Shown: positions 58,958 to 64,000 of the stretch, piece by piece
Numbering within the stretch: position 1 is the first letter of the stretch
Layout of the letters: every line of letters begins with the position of its first letter
Program-made: the position numbers and the translations under genes
NCBI RefSeq assembly: GCF_001690185.1
Contig: NZ_LZGN01000003.1
Coordinates: 62,001-126,000, forward strand
Reading direction: 5' to 3'
DNA: 64,000 nt
Origin: Gilliamella sp. wkB308
GTDB taxonomy: Bacteria > Pseudomonadota > Gammaproteobacteria > Enterobacterales > Orbaceae
Notes under the pieces: generated by a model
Databases searched by the model: none
The model's input: the letters and a program-made list of their open reading frames with translations, nothing else
What the model was told of the DNA's origin: nothing

Positions 58958-59728
58958 TTATTTATTGAGTAAAATTTTATCCATTAATCTATCCGGAAGC
59001 AAACGTTTGCCAATCGCCGCTAACTGGGTTACTTTTGTTACCCTGTAACGTATTTTAGGTTTGCGATGTTCAAGGGCATGATATAAACATGGCAAAACGG
59101 CCTCGGGCGGTAAGGTAAATCGTTTAGCTATTGGTGGATTTTCAATCCGATGTGTTTTTTCTGTTTGATTCACATTTTTTGAAAAAGCCGTAGTTAATGG
59201 ACCGGGTTCAATCAAACACACTTTAATATTTGTATTGGCCAATTCAAGTCTTAACACATCCGACCAAGCTTCTAAAGCATACTTACTGGCTGAATAAGCA
59301 CCTCTCCCCGGTGTTGCAATAATACCAACGATTGAACTGGTTTGTATAATTCGTCCTTCATTATGTTCAATCATGGCGGGTAAGAGTAATTGAGTTAATT
59401 GATGAACACCAAAAAAATTAGTTGAAAATTGAGATTCTAACTGCTCACGACTGATGGTATTTAATCGACCATATACACCAAATCCGGCATTATTAAATAA
59501 ACCATATAACTTGTTATTGGATAATGCTAATACTTCCTTAGCGGCTTGAGTAACTGAATCAGGATTATTGAGATCAAGAATCACAGCTTCGAATCCTTGC
59601 TCAATAAGTTTTTTTTGATCCTCTTTTTTACGGCAAGAAGTAATAACACGATATCCTCGTTGTTTGAGTGCAACAGCCGAAATCAGCCCTATTCCACTTG
59701 AACAGCCCGTTATAAATATTGTGCGCAA
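58958..59728 (-). CDS. ybbO: Short-chain dehydrogenase/reductase YbbO
   Basis: A 256-aa classical SDR, the counterpart of E. coli YbbO (269 aa), for which an NADP+-dependent aldehyde reductase role has been reported. The Rossmann motif is TGCSSGIG (residues 7-14), followed by LFNNAGFGVYG, the catalytic Ser in IIQTSSIVGI, YxxxK as YSASKYALEAW and LIEPGPLTT. It lacks the E. coli N-terminal extension of about 13 residues. It lies 27 nt upstream of cnoX on the same strand, so the two are likely cotranscribed with ybbO first, the reverse of the order ybbN then ybbO... in E. coli the pair is also adjacent. Confidence 0.87.
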   Translation of the reverse strand: MRTIFITGCSSGIGLISAVALKQRGYRVITSCRKKEDQKKLIEQGFEAVILDLNNPDSVTQAAKEVLALSNNKLYGLFNNAGFGVYGRLNTISREQLESQFSTNFFGVHQLTQLLLPAMIEHNEGRIIQTSSIVGIIATPGRGAYSASKYALEAWSDVLRLELANTNIKVCLIEPGPLTTAFSKNVNQTEKTHRIENPPIAKRFTLPPEAVLPCLYHALEHRKPKIRYRVTKVTQLAAIGKRLLPDRLMDKILLNK

Positions 59729-59827
59729 TTCTCTTCTCCCAGATAGTTGTATGTTGTCAAGTTAACACATAGCAATTATGATATCACATCTTAATTTAAG
59801 TTACTTAACGTTAGTCATGAGGATCGT

Positions 59828-60520
59828 ATGAGAATCGCTATCATTGCCGCAATGGAAGAAGAAGTTGCGATATTAAAAAGTAAAATTACCCATTATAGAG
59901 TGGAACGCCATCTAAATTGCGATTTTCATCTTGGTAAAATAGCCAATTGTGAAATTGTCCTTCTTCAATCAGGCATTGGAAAAGTCGCAGCAGCATCAGG
60001 CACCACCCTATTATTGAATAATTATCAAGTTGATGCTGTTATCAATACAGGTTCAGCAGGCGGACTATCAACAGCATTAAACATTGGCGATATCGTGGTA
60101 TCGAAAAATGTATTTTATCATGATGTGGATTTGACAGCGTTTGGTTATCAACCTGGTCAAATGTCAGGATGCCCGATTGCCTTTGATGCAAGTGAAACTT
60201 TCCAAACATTAGCCAAAGAGTGTATTAAAAAACAAGGGGTCAACGCTATTGAAGGGTCGATCGGTAGTGGTGATGCATTTATCAACGGAAAAACCAATCT
60301 GGAACGAATTAAGCAAACATTTCCCAATGCTATCGCCGTTGAGATGGAAGCAGCTGCTATTGGTCATGTTTGTTGGTTATATCAGATACCTTTTGTGGTG
60401 GTTAGAGCAATTTCGGATAATGGTGATAGTGAATCAGCCGTTGATTTTCAATCTTTCTTAAAATTGGCTGCAACGCAATCCTCACTGATTGTCGAATCAA
60501 TGCTAACACAACTTGCTTAA
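59828..60520 (+). CDS. mtnN: 5'-methylthioadenosine/S-adenosylhomocysteine nucleosidase
   Basis: Hydrolyses the glycosidic bond of methylthioadenosine and S-adenosylhomocysteine, recycling by-products of polyamine synthesis and methylation. The 230-aa product (E. coli 232 aa) begins MRIAIIAAMEEEVAIL, with the catalytic Glu in the EEE stretch. The body has LLQSGIGKVAAASGTTLLL, NTGSAGGL and DVDLTAFGY, and the purine-binding VEMEAAAIGHVCW with the catalytic Asp in VRAISDNGDSES. SD GAGG lies upstream. It is a single gene, convergent with rnd. cmoA/cmoB downstream belong to a SAM-dependent pathway but lie in a separate unit. Confidence 0.96.
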   Translation: MRIAIIAAMEEEVAILKSKITHYRVERHLNCDFHLGKIANCEIVLLQSGIGKVAAASGTTLLLNNYQVDAVINTGSAGGLSTALNIGDIVVSKNVFYHDVDLTAFGYQPGQMSGCPIAFDASETFQTLAKECIKKQGVNAIEGSIGSGDAFINGKTNLERIKQTFPNAIAVEMEAAAIGHVCWLYQIPFVVVRAISDNGDSESAVDFQSFLKLAATQSSLIVESMLTQLA

Positions 60521-60566
60521 TTGTTGTCAAATTTATACATTGATAATTGAAAAAAATGTCATATTA

Positions 60567-60591
60567 AATGAGCAGATATGATCTGCTCATT
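60567..60591. terminator. Terminator-like stem between mtnN and rnd
   Basis: AATGAGCAGAT (60567-60577), loop ATG and ATCTGCTCATT (60581-60591), a perfect 11-bp stem between convergent genes. A run of six T occurs on the minus strand 16 nt beyond the stem and none on the plus strand, so it may be a bidirectional but modest terminator. Confidence 0.6.
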
Positions 60592-60599
60592 AGCCACAT

Positions 60600-61682
60600 T
60601 TATTGGCAATAGGGTTCAAATAAAGGTTTTCGCCAGCCTGATAAAATTTCTGGCTCCTGCCCTATTTTATCAATCTTCCACTTCACGTATTGGTTTATTA
60701 ATCGTCGGGATAGTAACAAATCTGGATTAAGCCCCGTTTGTGAGGCAATCTTGACTGCTGCATTTTTTAATTGGTCTGAGATCACTTTATAATCAGGGTA
60801 GCTGTTTACTCTGCGTATTGCTGGAATGTCTGGAATCGGTTCAGACAAAATATTCAGAATCTGCTGACCATATAACCGAATCTCTTTTCCATGTAATCCT
60901 AATTTATCGAGTTCAGACAAGGATGACGGTGAATAACGGGCTATTTTCCATAATATATCTTCTTTGACCACAAAGTTTACAGCAATATCTTGTTGCTTAG
61001 CTAATTGATAGCGCCAACTCGCTAATTTATATAACTGCCCTAAACTCTTACCTTTCAATTGCCAGCTATTTTTAATATTCAGATAAGCATCATCCGGATT
61101 GATCACCTCACATTTGCGACCAATAACCATTTGACACTCTTGATAAGCGGCAGCTAAATAATGGTTGCTGGTTAATTGTGATTTGAGTTTTTGCATTAAC
61201 GGAAACAGATATATCACATCATTAATCGCATATTGACACTGTTTGTCTGTCAATGGTCGTTTCAACCAATCTGTACGGGTTTCACTTTTATCAAGATCAA
61301 TATTAAGATATTTTTTAACTAAACTAGCATAACCACTGCTTAATGGATTATCTAAAAAAGAAGCAAGAATTTGACTATCAATGATTGGCGTTGGGACACA
61401 ATCAAAATGATGCATAAATACTTCAATATCTTCACTGCAAGAATGAAAATATTTTTCAATGGCATCATTTCGAAAAATGTCGATTAAACATTGCCAATCT
61501 GTGATTGCAATAGGATCGATCAAGGCTGCAAATTCACCATCAAATACCTGAAGTAAGCCTAAATGAGGATAAAAAGTTCGAGTTCGAACAAATTCAGTAT
61601 CCAATGCAATAGCTGCACTATTTTTAATTTTTGAACAAAAATTAGCGAGTTGTTCATTATTTATAATAAATTGATAAGTCAA
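60600..61682 (-). CDS. rnd: Ribonuclease D
   Basis: 3'-5' exoribonuclease trimming tRNA precursors and other stable RNAs. The 360-aa product (E. coli 375 aa) has the DEDDy catalytic motifs LDTEFVRTRTFYPHLGLLQ (Exo I), FHSCSEDIEVFMHHF (Exo II) and YAINDVIYLFPLMQKL (Exo III), and the two HRDC domains in the C-terminal half (LASWRYQLAKQQDIAVNFVV, then NAAVKIASQTGLNPDLLLSRR). The WRKPLFEPY end is close to the E. coli terminus. The frame follows the metallophosphoesterase gene by 10 nt, so the two probably form an operon. Confidence 0.94.
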   Translation of the reverse strand: MTYQFIINNEQLANFCSKIKNSAAIALDTEFVRTRTFYPHLGLLQVFDGEFAALIDPIAITDWQCLIDIFRNDAIEKYFHSCSEDIEVFMHHFDCVPTPIIDSQILASFLDNPLSSGYASLVKKYLNIDLDKSETRTDWLKRPLTDKQCQYAINDVIYLFPLMQKLKSQLTSNHYLAAAYQECQMVIGRKCEVINPDDAYLNIKNSWQLKGKSLGQLYKLASWRYQLAKQQDIAVNFVVKEDILWKIARYSPSSLSELDKLGLHGKEIRLYGQQILNILSEPIPDIPAIRRVNSYPDYKVISDQLKNAAVKIASQTGLNPDLLLSRRLINQYVKWKIDKIGQEPEILSGWRKPLFEPYCQ

Positions 61683-61692
61683 TATTAATTAC

Positions 61693-62835
61693 CTATTCTA
61701 AAGAATGATTTGATTTTTCTTTGTTATTATCAAACGTCACATCAATGACAACAATTTCTGAACGTGTCATTAAGCGTAAAGGTATACTTCCAAAGCCATA
61801 ACCGCTACTTACAATACTGGTAAATTGTTTTTCTGAATCATGATATATCCCATCAGCATTTTTATAAATAACAGATAACAAAAAATTGATTGGAAAAAGT
61901 TGTCCACCATGCGTGTGTCCTGAAATCATCAAATCAACCCCAGCGTTGGCTGTTTCATCAAGATGTTTGGGTTGATGATCTAATAAAATGATGGGTGTAG
62001 ACGTATCGGCAAACATCATTAAATCAGCTAGTTCTGCTCGTTTTAAATCATACTTACTCGATGAAAAATCTTCTCGACCAATTAACGTGATATTCAAATC
62101 ACTAAGGTACACAATATCATCTCGTAAAACGCGCATATTGGCAGCTTTAAACGCATCAACAATATCCTCACCATGAGGATGCTCTTTATTAATGGCTAGA
62201 TATTCATGATTACCAAAAATAATATAGGTACCATATTTCGATTTCAATTGTGAAAATTGTTTATTAAAGTCAGTTTCTGTAAATGATTTTAATTGTTTAT
62301 CTAGCGTATCACCCGTGATGACGATTAAATCGGCATTAAGTTTGTTAACTTCATCAATCATTTGCTTAATAAATTTACGTTGAGTTAACCCATTAAGATG
62401 AATATCACTCAATTGAACAATACGTAAATGATCAACATTAGCCTGTTTATTAATCGTAACTTGATAATTCACTATTTTAGAATTAGTCGCCATTTGATGA
62501 CCAAATATAAACAGTACAATTACGCAACCGACATAAACATAACTTACCCAAAAATCGGGTTTAAATCTTTTTCTACTTATTAAGTGAATAAAGTCAAATA
62601 GCAATGTTGCATAAACAAAACAGATAGCTAAACTGAATAAGATACCAAAAAAGGCCGGAAAATTATTCAATACTTTTGACAGGATAAATGTGATAGCAAT
62701 GGTTGCTAATGCTAACCAATAAGCCAATTTCAAATAACCATTTAAATGAAAATCTAGCCAAAACAACCACCGTTTACCTAAGTAAATAATGACTAAAATA
62801 CTCATCAAACTTATAAAAAGAATAACAAAATTCAT
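61693..62835 (-). CDS. Membrane-anchored metallophosphoesterase (YkuE/YaeI-like)
   Basis: A 380-aa calcineurin-like phosphoesterase with about four or five N-terminal membrane helices (residues 3-110) and a soluble C-terminal catalytic domain. The dimetal motifs are complete: LSDIHLNGLTQRK (D-x-H), VITGDTLDKQ (GD), IIFGNHEYLA (GNHE), LDHQPKHLD and ISGHTHGGQLFP (GHTHGG). Relatives YaeI and YkuE have weak phosphodiesterase or lipid A-related UDP-sugar activity reported in some species, but YaeI carries one helix or none, so the physiological substrate is unknown. It is cotranscribed with rnd (10-nt gap). Confidence 0.84.
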   Translation of the reverse strand: MNFVILFISLMSILVIIYLGKRWLFWLDFHLNGYLKLAYWLALATIAITFILSKVLNNFPAFFGILFSLAICFVYATLLFDFIHLISRKRFKPDFWVSYVYVGCVIVLFIFGHQMATNSKIVNYQVTINKQANVDHLRIVQLSDIHLNGLTQRKFIKQMIDEVNKLNADLIVITGDTLDKQLKSFTETDFNKQFSQLKSKYGTYIIFGNHEYLAINKEHPHGEDIVDAFKAANMRVLRDDIVYLSDLNITLIGREDFSSSKYDLKRAELADLMMFADTSTPIILLDHQPKHLDETANAGVDLMISGHTHGGQLFPINFLLSVIYKNADGIYHDSEKQFTSIVSSGYGFGSIPLRLMTRSEIVVIDVTFDNNKEKSNHSLE

Positions 62836-62858
62836 AATGCTTCAAACAAATTAACTGA

Positions 62859-63647
<789 letters not shown>

Positions 63648-63713
63648 CTGTTATTTAGGATAGTTATTAATCCATATATCAGTCAAAAATCAAATTAATA
63701 AGGACACAAAAGA

Positions 63714-64000
63714 ATGATCGATTTTGGTGATTTTTACCAGATTATCGCAAAAAATAGGCTCAGTAGCTGGCTTGAAGTCTTACCGGCACAATTAGCCAAC
63801 TGGCAAAAACAAAACTTAGATAGCCGTTTTACTCAATGGCTAAATAGTATTAAACACTTACCTGTTATAACGCCCTATCATATAGATTTATTGCATGGTG
63901 TCAGCGTAAAAACGCAAATACCTCTTTCAACTGGGGAACAGCAACGTATTACTCAGCTATTAAAGAACATGATGCCCTGGCGTAAAGGACCATTTCATTT
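63714..64000 (+). CDS. cmoB: tRNA uridine-34 carboxymethyltransferase CmoB, 5' part (cut by window edge)
   Basis: CmoB transfers the carboxymethyl group of carboxy-SAM to 5-hydroxyuridine-34, giving cmo5U in tRNAs that read several synonymous codons. The ATG at 63714 is preceded by AAGGA. The 95 codons visible read MIDFGDFYQIIAKNRLSSWL, then LPAQLANWQKQNL, PYHIDLLHGVSV and LLKNMMPWRKGPFH, colinear with the N-terminal domain of E. coli CmoB up to MPWRKGPF. The SAM domain lies beyond the window. It is the partner of cmoA immediately upstream. Confidence 0.95.
   Translation, partial: MIDFGDFYQIIAKNRLSSWLEVLPAQLANWQKQNLDSRFTQWLNSIKHLPVITPYHIDLLHGVSVKTQIPLSTGEQQRITQLLKNMMPWRKGPFH

Overview
The window is a chromosomal segment of a low-GC (by eye about one third G+C) gammaproteobacterium. 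Nearly every protein reads as a divergent version of an E. coli protein of the same length, several gene blocks keep the E. coli order, and the ribosomal and tRNA signals are enterobacterial. Low GC combined with enterobacterial gene content fits the Orbaceae (Gilliamella-like insect-gut bacteria). That placement is inference; no taxonomic search was possible.

Layout. 1-8 kb: tRNA-Gly and tRNA-Leu downstream of uvrC-pgsA, then the arginine importer artPIQM, then yohJ-yohK-sanA, all on the minus strand. 8-14.6 kb: sbcB, a secreted alpha/beta hydrolase with a CRP site, a CPA1 antiporter with ubiT, recO and yaiI. 14.7-22.2 kb: the translation block thrS-infC-rpmI-rplT-(pheM)pheS-pheT-ihfA, with three classical controls readable in the DNA (thrS anticodon-mimic operator, infC ATT start, pheM attenuator), followed by the 4.5S RNA gene. 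22.3-25.2 kb: htpX and rlhA. 25.2-26.9 kb: a chromosome-dimer resolution site (dif), a filamentous-phage replication-gene remnant, an inverted second dif-like site and a small membrane ORF. 26.9-38.7 kb: fnr, ydgH, hrpA (containing a perfect matS motif), hslJ, pykF, ppk-ppx. dif plus matS suggest this is the replication terminus.

38.7-44.0 kb holds a probable operon for soluble fumarate reduction: an OYE/FMN-bind/FAD flavoprotein, a cytoplasmic ApbE flavinyltransferase that would load its FMN, and a DASS dicarboxylate carrier. Divergent to it is a dihydroorotate-dehydrogenase-like gene whose leader ORF spans an intrinsic terminator and overlaps the gene start, an arrangement like the pyrBI attenuator. 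46.3-48.8 kb is the one clear accessory insertion: a two-gene ATPase plus HNH nuclease module resembling Septu (PtuAB) defence, placed beside tRNA-Asp. 49-64 kb returns to core genes: dnaQ/rnhA, gloB, mltD, yafD, gshA, a HutZ-like protein, rlmC, map, cnoX-ybbO, mtnN, rnd, a metallophosphoesterase, cmoA and the start of cmoB.

The strongest leads are the ATPase/HNH module, the leader of the dihydroorotate-dehydrogenase-like gene, the dif/phage-remnant locus, and the fumarate reductase operon with its 26-bp palindrome. All assignments come from reading the sequence and from recalled family knowledge; no database search was run.
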